Shown here: positions 44,541 to 53,056 of the stretch, in pieces | Numbering within the stretch: the first letter of the stretch is position 1 | How the letters are laid out: every line of letters starts with the position of its first letter | Assembly (NCBI RefSeq): GCF_022095695.1 | Contig: NZ_JAIFZM010000003.1 | Location: 62,001 to 126,000 of the forward strand | Source of the DNA: Oceanobacillus jordanicus | Lineage (GTDB): Bacteria; Bacillota; Bacilli; Bacillales; Amphibacillaceae | Length of the DNA: 64,000 nucleotides | Direction: 5' to 3' | Notes under the pieces: model-generated | Database searches by the model: none | What the model was told of the DNA's origin: nothing | The model's input: the letters and a program-made list of their open reading frames with translations, nothing else | Translations under genes and position numbers: made by a program

Positions 44541-44808
44541 AGAACAAAAGCGAAGAGCCCCGTATAAAAGCATAGCAACTGGGACGGAGCAACCGAGATA
44601 AAGGAATCAAGGTGAGCTTGCGAACCAATGATAACTTATTGCAGGGCGCTACGAGAAGTTGCCCAGCTTTTGGGGTGAGCTAGAAGAACAAAAGTGAAGA
44701 GCCCTTTGTTAGGTTAGCCAACTAAGAACTATTCGTGTTGCATCAAAATCGGCATGCCCCGGATCCTCCGGGCATACGTAGCAACTCGACTAATGCAACT
44801 GAGATAAG
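44541..44808. repeat. intergenic dispersed-repeat block
   Basis: The 44483-44850 gap contains two diverged copies of GAACAAAAGYGAAGAGCCC (44542 and 44686) and two of GCAACT..GCAAC.GAGATAA (44575 and 44781). A CCCGGAtccTCCGGG-type hairpin lies near 44756-44776. No reading frame is supported. The look is that of the short non-coding repeats common in Bacillaceae genomes. Confidence 0.6.
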
Positions 44809-44850
44809 AACTTTAAAGTAAAAAGTATTTCCAAGGAGGAAATGAAAAAC

Positions 44851-45663
44851 ATGACTGAACTGTGGACATTAATAAAATATTTAATATTAGGGTTATTTCA
44901 AGGATTTACGGAGCCAATTCCCATTTCATCCAGTGGGCACATTGTTATTTTAAAAAATTTATTTGACCTAGAGATTAAAGGATTATCCTTTGAGATTCTC
45001 GTCAATTTCGGTTCGCTTATTGCTGTACTATTAATTTTTCGTCACGATATAATTCGACTTGTTAAGAATGGGGTTATCTACATAACCAAGCGTGATGAAA
45101 AGGCAAAAGGTGACTTTCAGTTCATCCTCTTCCTGATCATTGCAACGATTCCAACAGGTATCCTAGGACTACTTTTTGAAGATATCATTAGCGAAACGCT
45201 TAGTAAGCCAATTGTTGTAGGTTATACGTTACTACTTACTGGTGCTGCTTTATGGGTTATCCGTAATCTGCGAGGACGGAAAAATGATGGTGATATACGG
45301 GTCAAAGATGCGCTTATCGTAGGGTTTGCGCAGGCTGTTGCATTAGTTCCAGGGATTAGCCGCTCTGGCGCGACGATTGTAGCAGCAATGCTAGTAGGTA
45401 TGAAGCAAGAAACAGCACTTCGCTTTTCTTTCTTGCTTTATATTCCTGTAAGCTTAGGTATTACGATGTTATCCTTCACAGATATCATCACTGACCCTAA
45501 CTTTGATGCAATGGCAATACCATACCTAATTGCGTTTATGGCTTCTATCGTAGCTTCCTTTTACGCGCTAAAATGGTTTATTAACGTAATGGCTAAAGGT
45601 AATTTAAAATATTTTGCTTTTTATTGCTTTATTGTTGGTATCTTGGTCATTTTATTTATCTAA
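44851..45663 (+). CDS. uppP: undecaprenyl-diphosphate phosphatase UppP (BacA)
   Basis: 270 aa, about eight membrane helices. Catalytic signatures: [16 protein letters not shown] near the N-terminus and [18 protein letters not shown] in the middle (Arg and Ser essential in the family). It regenerates undecaprenyl phosphate for cell wall synthesis and gives bacitracin tolerance. The start is ambiguous: ATG 44842 is only 2 nt from AAGGAGG, so ATG 44851 is preferred although spacing is then long. Followed by a strong terminator. Confidence 0.93.
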   Translation: MTELWTLIKYLILGLFQGFTEPIPISSSGHIVILKNLFDLEIKGLSFEILVNFGSLIAVLLIFRHDIIRLVKNGVIYITKRDEKAKGDFQFILFLIIATIPTGILGLLFEDIISETLSKPIVVGYTLLLTGAALWVIRNLRGRKNDGDIRVKDALIVGFAQAVALVPGISRSGATIVAAMLVGMKQETALRFSFLLYIPVSLGITMLSFTDIITDPNFDAMAIPYLIAFMASIVASFYALKWFINVMAKGNLKYFAFYCFIVGILVILFI

Positions 45664-45669
45664 ACAAAG

Positions 45670-45709
45670 AACCTGCACCTCCCCTTTCGGGAGAGATGCA
45701 GGTTTTTTT
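45670..45709. terminator. terminator after uppP
   Basis: AACCTGCA/TGCAGGTT outer stem with inner CTCCC/GGGAG, followed by seven Ts. The T-run overlaps the stop codon of the convergent small gene. Confidence 0.85.
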
Positions 45710-45866
45710 ATCGATTTCTTTTATTTCTTTTCCCATTGAGGTTCAGAAATTCCGTATCTTCGGAGAACTCGACGTCTTTTCGATTTCGTTCAGGCTCTGT
45801 ATCATACTTTAGGGCATTTCGCTGTCTACCCTTGTCTTTATTTTTATTTTTATTTTCTTCTGACAT
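45708..45866 (-). CDS. small charged hypothetical protein, 52 aa
   Basis: ATG 45866 has a perfect AGGAGG 8 nt upstream. The protein is extremely hydrophilic: MSEENKNKNKDKGRQRNALK, then an acidic DVEFSEDTEFLN stretch and a basic end (NGKRNKRNR). No family recognised; similar small Asn/Lys-rich proteins are common among Bacillus sporulation genes. Its 3' end overlaps the uppP terminator by 2-3 nt. Confidence 0.6.
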   Translation of the reverse strand: MSEENKNKNKDKGRQRNALKYDTEPERNRKDVEFSEDTEFLNLNGKRNKRNR

Positions 45867-45928
45867 GCTATAACCTCCTAGAAGCGTTATGAGTTATAGT
45901 ATGCCCATAGAGACTTCTATTATCAAAC

Positions 45929-45979
45929 ATAGAAATACCCCATATAAGTCACTAAGATAGCGGCCTTATTATGGGGTAT
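45929..45979 (-). terminator. terminator after yitW
   Basis: ATACCCCATA (45935-45944) pairs with TATGGGGTAT (45970-45979). On the minus strand TTTCTATG follows, a weak U-tract. Confidence 0.55.
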
Positions 45980-45994
45980 ATTACTTGAATAGGA

Positions 45995-46306
45995 TCAATC
46001 AGGGATTCCCAATGCAATTTTAGCATAGCGGGACATTCTTTCTTTGCCCCAAGGTGGGTTCCATACAATATTGACATTAATGTCTTTCACTTCTGGAATG
46101 TCGGATAATGCCGCACGCACATCCTGCTCGATGTGTCCGGCAAGAGGACAACCCATTGCTGTAAGTGTCATTGTTACGGTAGCAAGTCCTTCTTCATTAA
46201 GCTCTACATCATATATTAAACCAAGGTTAACAATATCAATACCCAGCTCAGGGTCAATAACATTTTCCAAGGCACCCATCATATTTTCTTTTAATGCTTC
46301 GTCCAT
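45995..46306 (-). CDS. yitW: MIP18/SufT-like (DUF59) protein YitW
   Basis: 103 aa, the size of B. subtilis YitW. Family blocks: ENVIDPELGIDIVNLGLIYD, TMTLTAMGCPLAGHIEQDV (conserved Cys near 54) and VWNPPWGKERMS. These proteins assist iron-sulfur cluster assembly or maturation. Strong AAGGAGG upstream. Same neighbours (yitV, yitU) as in B. subtilis. Confidence 0.92.
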   Translation of the reverse strand: MDEALKENMMGALENVIDPELGIDIVNLGLIYDVELNEEGLATVTMTLTAMGCPLAGHIEQDVRAALSDIPEVKDINVNIVWNPPWGKERMSRYAKIALGIPD

Positions 46307-46475
46307 ACCCTTACCTCCTTCTAAAGTTCTATCTATATTTAAACATACTTTTGTAAATTTTTAAATCATAAAGAAAAGCATATAATACCGTTACTAAGTG
46401 AAGCCGGCTCGACCAACCTACACTTTAAACTATATTCTCCGACCCGGACAGCACCATGTCTTTGCTATCTTACAT

Positions 46476-47237
46476 TTAAACATGCTTATGTAGCCATTTC
46501 ACTGCTTCCAAAGTAGCATAGCGGCTAACTTTATGGCCTCGATTTTCTTCTCTTACAAAGTGGATATCCTCTTGATTCACATACTGTTCCTTAACGTCCT
46601 GATAAAAATTGTAGGAATGACCAAAAGGCACTGCAGGATCGTTAACACCATGCCAAAAGAATAATGGACGTTGGTTTAATTTCTCTGGCTGTTTGGATAA
46701 GTCGTATTGCTCAAGCTGTTGATAAAGCTGGTTAATGGTTTCATCCGTAACAGGTAGATTACCTTTTTCCTTTAATCCTTCAATAAGGGTCCTGGCGAAA
46801 ATACTTAGCTTGGGTGAACCCATTAATACAGCTGCCGTTTTGATCCAAGGATACTGGGTTAATGCAGCTGACGTGGTAATTCCCCCCATGCTTGTTCCAG
46901 CAATTCCAATTCGGCCATTTAAAATAAGATTCCTCTCATCCAAAACATCCTTGATCATACCTAATTCTTTAACATTTTTCATTACGATATCCCAAAAAGA
47001 CACCATTCTTTGCATAGAATTAACACCTTGCTCACGACTACCATGGTACATACTCTCAGGCAAGATTACACGGTAACCTTTTTCTGCAAGCATATAGGCT
47101 ATGGGAAGATTATGTTCCTTGGCGCTTGTGAATCCATGAAAAAAGACGACCGTTGGCAAGGCTTCCGTTTTTTTTGCTGTGTCTGCTATAATTAGGGAAG
47201 GTATTTCATTAAGCTTTTCTTCAATTATTCCGATCAT
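46476..47237 (-). CDS. yitV: alpha/beta hydrolase YitV
   Basis: 253 aa. Oxyanion region VFFHGFTSAKEHNLPIAYML, nucleophile elbow GIAGTSMGGITTSAAL (Ser near 118) and C-terminal Asp (GVNDPAVP) and His (ENRGHKVS). A dienelactone-hydrolase-like esterase of unknown substrate, equivalent to B. subtilis YitV (255 aa). No secretion signal. The start has AGGAGA upstream. The 169-nt gap to yitW shows nothing recognisable. Confidence 0.85.
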   Translation of the reverse strand: MIGIIEEKLNEIPSLIIADTAKKTEALPTVVFFHGFTSAKEHNLPIAYMLAEKGYRVILPESMYHGSREQGVNSMQRMVSFWDIVMKNVKELGMIKDVLDERNLILNGRIGIAGTSMGGITTSAALTQYPWIKTAAVLMGSPKLSIFARTLIEGLKEKGNLPVTDETINQLYQQLEQYDLSKQPEKLNQRPLFFWHGVNDPAVPFGHSYNFYQDVKEQYVNQEDIHFVREENRGHKVSRYATLEAVKWLHKHV

Positions 47238-47373
47238 CTTACCATGTCTCCTTAAGTTGTTTAATTATTATTTATTTTACGCCCACAAATACGACGATGC
47301 AACTAATGAACTCAGCTAACCCTTTACAGAAAAGAAAATCACTTATAAACTAATGACAGATGAGGTGAAATAA

Positions 47374-48207
47374 TTGGAAAATAAAAGACATTTAATAGCA
47401 TTGGATTTAGATGGAACCCTACTTACAGACAAAAAAGAAATTAGCTCTCAGACAAAACAAACCGTATTAACTGCGATGGAAGAAGGCCATATTGTGGTGA
47501 TTTCCACTGGAAGACCACACCGTGCAAGTATTTCCTACTACCATGAACTAGGGCTTGATACCCCAATGGTTAATTTTAATGGAGCTTTGATTCACCATCC
47601 TACAGACTCAAAATGGGATGCTTTGCATAGCCCTATGCCTATCCGAACCGCACATAAAATTATCGAAGCCTGTTATGATCTGGATGTACATAATATATTG
47701 GCAGAGGTAAAAGACGATGTATATCTTGATAGCTATAACAAAGATATTATCGATATTTTCCAATCGTCAAAGAATGATTCCCCTTTTACAATTGGAAACC
47801 TTCAACAAAATTTAACAGAGGATCCTACCTCCTTGCTGATCCATCCTAAGGAAACTCATATCAAAGAACTTAGAAGTCATTTAGATGATTACCATGCAGA
47901 GTTAATTGAACACCGTAAATGGGGAGCTCCATGGAATATCATTGAGATTGTAAAAAAAGGTATGAATAAATCAGTTGGGCTACAAAAAATAGCGCATTAT
48001 TATGATATTCCACAAGACAGAGTGATTGCTTTTGGGGATGAAGATAATGACCTGGAAATGATTGAATATGCTGGAGTAGGCGTCGCAATGGGTAATGCCA
48101 TTGATGAACTTAAAAACATCGCCAACCATGTAACAACAACAAATGAAAACGAAGGAATCGGCGATTTCTTGCAGAACTATTTAAAGCTTGAGGTAAAACC
48201 GGTTTAA
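47374..48207 (+). CDS. yitU: HAD-superfamily (Cof-type) phosphatase YitU
   Basis: 277 aa. HAD motif I ALDLDGTLLTDKKEI, motif II ISTGRP, motif III Lys in GMNKSVGLQ and motif IV FGDEDNDLEMIEYAG, with a type IIB cap. B. subtilis YitU is reported to dephosphorylate a flavin-pathway intermediate and other sugar or nucleotide phosphates. TTG start with TGAGGTG upstream. Divergent from yitV, as in B. subtilis. Confidence 0.9.
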   Translation: MENKRHLIALDLDGTLLTDKKEISSQTKQTVLTAMEEGHIVVISTGRPHRASISYYHELGLDTPMVNFNGALIHHPTDSKWDALHSPMPIRTAHKIIEACYDLDVHNILAEVKDDVYLDSYNKDIIDIFQSSKNDSPFTIGNLQQNLTEDPTSLLIHPKETHIKELRSHLDDYHAELIEHRKWGAPWNIIEIVKKGMNKSVGLQKIAHYYDIPQDRVIAFGDEDNDLEMIEYAGVGVAMGNAIDELKNIANHVTTTNENEGIGDFLQNYLKLEVKPV

Positions 48208-48247
48208 ATTTCCTTCTATATTAATTGCCATAAGAACCATACTACTT

Positions 48248-48278
48248 AGTGAACGTTATATACAACGTTCACTTTTTT
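48248..48278 (+). terminator. terminator of yitU
   Basis: AGTGAACGTT (48248-48257) pairs with AACGTTCACT (48264-48273), followed by TTTTT. Confidence 0.85.
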
Positions 48279-48328
48279 ACTTCCTGAACAAGCTATGTAT
48301 TACAATGTTTTTCTTAGGAGGAGTTACC

Positions 48329-48478
48329 ATGGGAAAACGGAGTAAATCAAAGCGATTCAGCCATCAGAGCGCTGATTCTGTAAAAAAACATGCTGAACGA
48401 TTTCCGTACCGATCTACTTTTTCCGATGCGGAAAGAAAGCAAGAAGAAGCAGACAATCACACTGTAGGAGGGTTTTAA
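48329..48478 (+). CDS. small basic hypothetical protein, 49 aa
   Basis: ATG 48329 follows AGGAGGAG. The peptide is basic and Ser/His-rich (MGKRSKSKRFSHQSADSVKK, then RFPYRSTFSDAE). Its last codons contain the ribosome binding site of the next gene, which starts 2 nt after the stop, so the two are translationally coupled. No domain recognised. A small acid-soluble-like or other spore protein is possible but unproven. Confidence 0.65.
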   Translation: MGKRSKSKRFSHQSADSVKKHAERFPYRSTFSDAERKQEEADNHTVGGF

Positions 48479-48479
48479 A

Positions 48480-48677
48480 TTGGAAAACAACCTATTTCAA
48501 CAAGCTAAAGATGCTGTTGCCAATATGATGAACATGCAAGGTAATTCTACAACTGCTCAAGATCAACAGGCTGCACAAAATGCTATCCAAGCTGCATATA
48601 ATGAAGCGAGTCCTGAGGAAAAGCAGCAACTTCAGCAATTGGAGAACCAATTAAAACAGCATAATCAATTACAGTAA
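48480..48677 (+). CDS. DUF3813-like small protein, 65 aa
   Basis: TTG start preceded by AGGAGGG. The sequence is helical and Gln/Ala/Asn-rich: MENNLFQQAKDAVANMMNMQ, then AYNEASPEEKQQLQQLENQL. It resembles the DUF3813 family of short Bacillus proteins. Function unknown. Coupled to the preceding 49-aa gene. Confidence 0.6.
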   Translation: MENNLFQQAKDAVANMMNMQGNSTTAQDQQAAQNAIQAAYNEASPEEKQQLQQLENQLKQHNQLQ

Positions 48678-48783
48678 CCTCTGTTTTTTGTGAAGGTAAT
48701 CCCCGATTCATTTGTTGATGAAAAGGATTTACTTTAAGCAAACTTCCCACCGGGACACGGGATACTTCACCTCACAGCATTAG

Positions 48784-48827
48784 GCAGACTGCCTTCCACT
48801 AGGGCAGTCTGCTTTCTTCTTTTTTAT
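48784..48827 (+). terminator. terminator after the DUF3813-like gene
   Basis: GCAGACTGCC (48784-48793) pairs with GGCAGTCTGC (48803-48812), followed by TTTCTTCTTTTTT. It lies 106 nt after the stop. Confidence 0.7.
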
Positions 48828-48881
48828 CTGGGCAGTTTCTGCTAAAATATAGCTAAGTATGATGATTAAGGAGGAATTTTG

Positions 48882-49145
48882 ATGAGTATACGTGCAGAGG
48901 CAACACCCAATCCCAATGCATTAAAATTTACGACGGATAAATTAATTTTTGAAGGAACGAACAGTATTTCCGTAATGCCTGGTAATAAAAGTGAACATGC
49001 AATTCTTAACGACTTAATGGAGCTTGAAGGGGTCGACAATGTTTTCGGCTATCAAAACTTTATTACAGTAAACAAGAAGTTTGATGCAGAGTGGGACACC
49101 TTAACACCAGAAGTTACAAAAGTAATTGAAAAACATGGTTATTAA
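48882..49145 (+). CDS. stand-alone Nfu N-terminal-domain protein
   Basis: 87 aa. EATPNPNALKFTTDKLIFEG is the signature of the Nfu/NifU N-terminal (NFU_N) domain found in Fe-S scaffold proteins; VFGYQNFITVNKKFDAEWD completes it. The C-terminal CxxC cluster-binding domain of true Nfu proteins is absent, so this is not a scaffold by itself. It may assist Fe-S delivery; yitW, another Fe-S maturation factor, lies 2.6 kb away. ATG 48882 has AAGGAGG upstream; a TTG just before it is an alternative start. Confidence 0.82.
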   Translation: MSIRAEATPNPNALKFTTDKLIFEGTNSISVMPGNKSEHAILNDLMELEGVDNVFGYQNFITVNKKFDAEWDTLTPEVTKVIEKHGY

Positions 49146-49161
49146 TTATTAATATACATAA

Positions 49162-49192
49162 AGAGGCCAGTGTCCGCACTGACCTCTTTTTT
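49162..49192 (+). terminator. terminator of the NFU_N gene
   Basis: AGAGG-CAGTG pairs with CACTG-CCTCT (one A/C mismatch), followed by TTTTTT. Confidence 0.8.
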
Positions 49193-49245
49193 ACGTTTTA
49201 GTACCAACATACATCCTGTCTATTGAAACACTCAACAGATCTTTT

Positions 49246-49665
49246 TTACTTCGATTTCAGATCTATTGGTACATAATTCGGGTTAACTTCTTCCCCTGAC
49301 TGGTCTTTCCCGTAAAATTTGACTATAGGGGCCTGATCACCTGATACTGCATCCTCTGGCACTTGCAAAAATAATTCAAAAGGACTCACCCCATGGGGGT
49401 TTGATTCTAATTCAACTTTTGCTTCACTAATCAGGACCATATCCCCTTGCTTCAACTGATAATATAAATCACTACCTGCAAGTGCGGCTTCTCCCGTTAT
49501 CGTTGCTTGCAGCGCATCATCTACTTCCACCTCTACATTACGAATACTAACGGAAGCATCAGCACCCTGGCCTCCTTCGTTATTCTCGGCACTCTCATTC
49601 GTCGGCTGTTCATTACTGCAACCTACTAGTAGAAGGACTAGTGCAATTATGATACTTTTTTTCAT
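49246..49665 (-). CDS. lipoprotein of unknown function, 139 aa
   Basis: Signal peptide with lipobox LLVGCSNE (Cys near 16), an acidic linker (ESAENNEGGQGADAS), then a likely beta-sandwich: VSIRNVEVEVDDALQATITG, AALAGSDLYYQLKQGDMVLI and PFELFLQVPEDAVSG. No named family assigned with confidence. It should be anchored on the outer face of the membrane. The gene follows yitT by 15 nt on the same strand and is probably co-transcribed. Confidence 0.7.
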   Translation of the reverse strand: MKKSIIIALVLLLVGCSNEQPTNESAENNEGGQGADASVSIRNVEVEVDDALQATITGEAALAGSDLYYQLKQGDMVLISEAKVELESNPHGVSPFELFLQVPEDAVSGDQAPIVKFYGKDQSGEEVNPNYVPIDLKSK

Positions 49666-49680
49666 CTCGATTACTCCTGT

Positions 49681-50523
49681 CTAATCTTTTCTGAAGAAAC
49701 CAAAGATTCCTGTGGTTTGTACAATATTAGTAAACGCATTTGGATCTACTTCGTTAATAATCCGTTCAAGGTCATATAATTCATATCTAGTTACCACAAG
49801 ATACATCATGCTTTTATCTGATTTCGTATAGGCGCCTTTTGCAGGTAGAATCGTAATTCCACGAACCATGGTTTTATGAATTTCCCTTTGCAATTCATCC
49901 GCCTTATGCGTAATGATCATAGCTGTTACTTTTTCGTGACGTGTATGGATTGCATCAATCACTCGTGTCGTAACATATAATGTTAAAAGCGTATAAAGCG
50001 CGTTTTCTGGTTCGTATAAAATACCTGCCAGTGCAATAATGACCGCATTAAGTGCTAGGAAGTATGTGCCAATAGGTCGATCCTTCATTCGGGAAAGAAC
50101 CATTGCAACAATATCCATACCCCCAGTGGACGCACCAACTTTTAATGTCATCCCTACACCCGTACCAGCGATCACACCACCAAATACAGCATTTAAAATA
50201 ATATCTTCAGAAAATCCGATAATCGGTATGAATTCTAGAAATACAGAGGTGAATAGTACGGATATCACGCTATAAACTGTAAAACCTTTCCCAACTTTAA
50301 ACCAACCTAGTATGGCAACTGGTACGTTAAAGAGTAATAGCAGAATACCTGTACTTACACCAATATTAAGAAAATCATTAAACACACTGGAAACAAGCTG
50401 TGCAGCTCCAGTAAATCCGCTAGCATAAACATTTGCTCCAATTAAGAAGAAATTTAGGGAAATGGCATTTAACAAAGCCCCACAAATCACAATAATAATA
50501 CGTCTTGCTTCAAAAATAAACAT
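49681..50523 (-). CDS. yitT: YitT-family membrane protein (DUF161/DUF2179)
   Basis: 280 aa with five to six membrane helices (FLIGANVYASGFTGAAQLVS, VFGGVIAGTGVGMTLKVGAS, GGMDIVAMVLSRMK) and a cytosolic C-terminal DUF2179 domain (AMIITHKADELQREIHKTMV, RGITILPAKGAYTKSDKSML-like region). Members are widespread in Firmicutes with unknown transport or regulatory function. AGGAGG precedes the ATG. Divergent from the DegV gene, as yitT and yitS are adjacent in B. subtilis. Confidence 0.88.
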   Translation of the reverse strand: MFIFEARRIIIVICGALLNAISLNFFLIGANVYASGFTGAAQLVSSVFNDFLNIGVSTGILLLLFNVPVAILGWFKVGKGFTVYSVISVLFTSVFLEFIPIIGFSEDIILNAVFGGVIAGTGVGMTLKVGASTGGMDIVAMVLSRMKDRPIGTYFLALNAVIIALAGILYEPENALYTLLTLYVTTRVIDAIHTRHEKVTAMIITHKADELQREIHKTMVRGITILPAKGAYTKSDKSMMYLVVTRYELYDLERIINEVDPNAFTNIVQTTGIFGFFRKD

Positions 50524-50648
50524 GCCTAACCTCCTTCAAGCTTATTACCTTCGTGGAAGGGATAACGTTTTCGTTGTAACTTTGTTTTGACTATCATGAT
50601 GACTAGCTATAAACTAGAAGAAATAATGATAGAAATGCAGGTGATACA

Positions 50649-51515
50649 ATGTTGGTAAAAATTCTTGCTGATTCAGCAACAGATTTGTCAATGAACCATT
50701 ATAACGAATTTGACATTGAAATGGTACCATTAACTGTTCATTTGGATGAGAAAGAATACAAAGACAATGTTGAAATTCAGCCAAAAACTGTTTATGACGC
50801 CATGCGCCAAGGAAAAAGCCCAAAAACTTCTCAGGTTTCTCCAGAGACATTCCATAATTTATTTACGACCTATGCTGAGAAAAACGAGCCACTGGTATAT
50901 TTGGCATTCTCCTCAGAGCTTTCAGGTACATATCAAACAGCCAAAATGATGCTACAAGAAGTAAAGGAAACCTATCCTGATGCCCCCATCGATGTGGTGG
51001 ACACAAAATGCGCTTCTATTGGTTACGGCCTTGTAGTTCTCTATGCTGCCAAGGCTGCCAAAAATGGGGCCAGCGCAGAAGACATTATTCAATCTGCACA
51101 ATACCATGCAACCCATATGGAACATATTTTTACTGTAGATGACCTGGAATATTTATACCGCGGCGGACGGGTTAGTAAAACTGCTGCATTTGTCGGTTCC
51201 CTATTAAAAATCAAACCAATCCTTCATGTTGAAAATGGAAAACTTGTACCATTAGAAAAAATCAGGGGATCGAAAAAGCTGTTTAACCGCATGCTCGATA
51301 TTATGGAGGCACGCGGAACAGACTTTACGAATCAACTTATCGGCATAAGCCATGGTGATGACCTCGAAAGAGCTGAACAACTTTCCAGCCTAATTCAAGA
51401 AAGATTTGGAACAGTCAAAGAAGACATTGTGATCGAAATGGTTGGGTCCGTAATAGGCGCTCATTCAGGTCCAGGAACGATCGCACTATTCTTTTTAAAT
51501 TCTTCTCCTAAATGA
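50649..51515 (+). CDS. yitS: DegV-family fatty acid-binding protein (YitS-like)
   Basis: 288 aa. DegV fold: ILADSATDLSMNHYNEFDIE, SQVSPETFHNLFTTYAEKNE, FSSELSGTYQTAKMMLQEVK and LEYLYRGGRVSKTAAFVGSL, which is the lipid-binding signature. DegV/FakB proteins bind a fatty acid for phosphorylation by FakA and incorporation into phospholipid. GCAGGTG precedes the ATG. Followed by a terminator. Confidence 0.9.
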   Translation: MLVKILADSATDLSMNHYNEFDIEMVPLTVHLDEKEYKDNVEIQPKTVYDAMRQGKSPKTSQVSPETFHNLFTTYAEKNEPLVYLAFSSELSGTYQTAKMMLQEVKETYPDAPIDVVDTKCASIGYGLVVLYAAKAAKNGASAEDIIQSAQYHATHMEHIFTVDDLEYLYRGGRVSKTAAFVGSLLKIKPILHVENGKLVPLEKIRGSKKLFNRMLDIMEARGTDFTNQLIGISHGDDLERAEQLSSLIQERFGTVKEDIVIEMVGSVIGAHSGPGTIALFFLNSSPK

Positions 51516-51520
51516 TAATG

Positions 51521-51553
51521 AAGGTCTGATTCGGTCAGGCCTTTTTTATTTTC
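51521..51553 (+). terminator. terminator of the degV gene
   Basis: AAGG-CTGA pairs with TCAG-CCTT (G/T pair in the middle), followed by TTTTATTTTC. The following 51554-51759 stretch shows no gene. Confidence 0.75.
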
Positions 51554-51759
51554 ACCTTCTTCCCCTAGCTTCCTACTTCCATTTAGAAAAAATGTGGCTA
51601 TCTATAATAACAACATAGCCTAAAATATTTATATAATACTTGCATAACAAACTTCTGCTTATTTACCGTAAAGCCAGTTCGTCAACATTTCCACATGAAA
51701 ACCTCCTATTCCTCATATAGTGTAAAACAGAGTGGACAACAATACGGAGGAGTGACAAA

Positions 51760-51954
51760 ATGCTGATGAATACATTGGTCGCTAGCTATAAAACTGATCG
51801 AAGCCATGCACCTGATTCCATTCATGCTTTGCTAGACTATTACCAGATGAAATATATTTCCCAAGAGATTGACCTTCTAGTTTATAAAGAAATCTATCGC
51901 TTTCTTAATAAAGAAGGCGCTGTGTCTTCTCATGATCAATTCCATAGGGTATAA
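51760..51954 (+). CDS. small YppF-like protein, 64 aa
   Basis: Helical, soluble: RSHAPDSIHALLDYYQMKYI, then SQEIDLLVYKEIYRFLNKEG. The pattern of a short helix pair ending in Q/S-x-E-I-D-x-x-x-Y-x-x-x-Y-R-x-L resembles the YppF family of small Bacillus proteins. Function unknown. GGAGGAG lies 7 nt before the ATG and a terminator follows directly. Confidence 0.6.
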   Translation: MLMNTLVASYKTDRSHAPDSIHALLDYYQMKYISQEIDLLVYKEIYRFLNKEGAVSSHDQFHRV

Positions 51955-51962
51955 GTAAACTA

Positions 51963-51996
51963 ACGTATTCGAGCTATTGTGAATACGTCTTTTTTT
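51963..51996 (+). terminator. terminator of the YppF-like gene
   Basis: ACGTATTC (51963-51970) pairs with GAATACGT (51981-51988), followed by CTTTTTTT. Confidence 0.8.
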
Positions 51997-52051
51997 CCAT
52001 TCCTTTATTGCTTAGAGACTAAACAGTAACAAGCCAAGTTCTCCTTCCATG

Positions 52052-52076
52052 GTTTGTTTAAATACTTTCGGGGAAG
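52052..52076 (+). promoter_or_regulatory. candidate sigma-B promoter of the SDR gene
   Basis: GTTTGT (52052-52057), 13-nt spacer, GGGAAG (52071-52076), close to the sigma-B consensus GTTTAA-N12-15-GGGWAW. Homologous general-stress SDR genes are sigma-B controlled in B. subtilis. Confidence 0.45.
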
Positions 52077-52116
52077 ATAGTTAATACCAAACATGGTTGA
52101 AGGAGGAATTATTGAA

Positions 52117-52989
52117 ATGGGAATGGAAAAAAAGAATGGTAAGGAAACACCACCGGCGCAACACCAGACTAAACAGCCAGGAATTGAATCGAAAATGAAC
52201 CCAGAACCAGAGTATATCCGTGAGAATTATCAGGGAAGCAATAAACTTAAGGATAAGGTAGCCCTTGTTACAGGTGGAGATAGTGGGATTGGACGAGCAG
52301 TAAGCCTACATTTTGCTAAAGAAGGCGCAGATGTTGCGATTATTTATTTAGATGAACATGAGGATGCAGAAGAAACAAAACGATTAGTAGAACAAGCAGG
52401 AAGAAAATGCTTGCTTATCAGTGGGGACATTGGCAATCAATCATTTTGTGAAGCTGCAGTAACGGAGACGATGGAGAAATTTAAGAAGATCGACATCTTA
52501 GTTAATAATGCAGCTGAACAACACCCCCAAGCGAGCTTTATGGACATCACAAGCGAACAACTGGAAAAGACATTTCGCACGAACATTTTCAGTATGTTCT
52601 ATCTCACAAAGGCTGTATTACCTAACTTAAAAGAAGGTAGTTCTATTATAAATACTTCTTCTATTACAGCATATCAGGGAAGTAAAGACCTGATTGATTA
52701 TTCTGCAACAAAAGGATCCATTACTTCCTTTACACGCTCCCTTTCTAGTGCACTTGCAGATCAAGGAGTTCGGGTCAATGGTGTAGCGCCAGGACCAATC
52801 TGGACACCACTTATCCCTTCTACCTTCACAGAAGAAAAAGTAGATAATTTTGGTGGCCAGACCCCTATGAAAAGGCCTGGACAGCCGCAGGAACTGGCAC
52901 CTGCCTATGTTTATTTAGCCTCAGAGGATTCCAGTTATGTCAGTGGTCAAATGCTTCACGTCAACGGTGGTACCGTTCTGAATGGATAA
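52117..52989 (+). CDS. short-chain dehydrogenase, general-stress type (YhdF/YdaD/YhxC-like)
   Basis: 290 aa. A Pro/Gln-rich N-terminal extension (PPAQHQTKQPGIESKMNPEP) precedes the Rossmann domain: VALVTGGDSGIGRAVSLHFA, ILVNNAAEQH, catalytic Ser in IINTSSITAYQG, and YSATK near residue 195. The C-terminal GVRVNGVAPGPIWTPLIPST is typical of glucose-dehydrogenase-like SDRs. The N-terminal extension is shared by B. subtilis general stress SDRs (e.g. YdaD). Substrate unknown. ATG 52117 is used; AAGGAGG lies about 10 nt upstream. Confidence 0.85.
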   Translation: MGMEKKNGKETPPAQHQTKQPGIESKMNPEPEYIRENYQGSNKLKDKVALVTGGDSGIGRAVSLHFAKEGADVAIIYLDEHEDAEETKRLVEQAGRKCLLISGDIGNQSFCEAAVTETMEKFKKIDILVNNAAEQHPQASFMDITSEQLEKTFRTNIFSMFYLTKAVLPNLKEGSSIINTSSITAYQGSKDLIDYSATKGSITSFTRSLSSALADQGVRVNGVAPGPIWTPLIPSTFTEEKVDNFGGQTPMKRPGQPQELAPAYVYLASEDSSYVSGQMLHVNGGTVLNG

Positions 52990-53004
52990 AACATGTTAAA
53001 TGAG

Positions 53005-53054
53005 AAACACCCTTTAAGTCAGACTTTTTATTAGACTGTGCTTAAAGGGTGTTT
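53005..53054. terminator. bidirectional terminator between the SDR gene and the GH13-like gene
   Basis: AAACACCCTTTAAG (53005-53018) pairs with CTTAAAGGGTGTTT (53041-53054), 14 perfect pairs, flanked by T-rich DNA. Confidence 0.85.
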
Positions 53055-53056
53055 AT

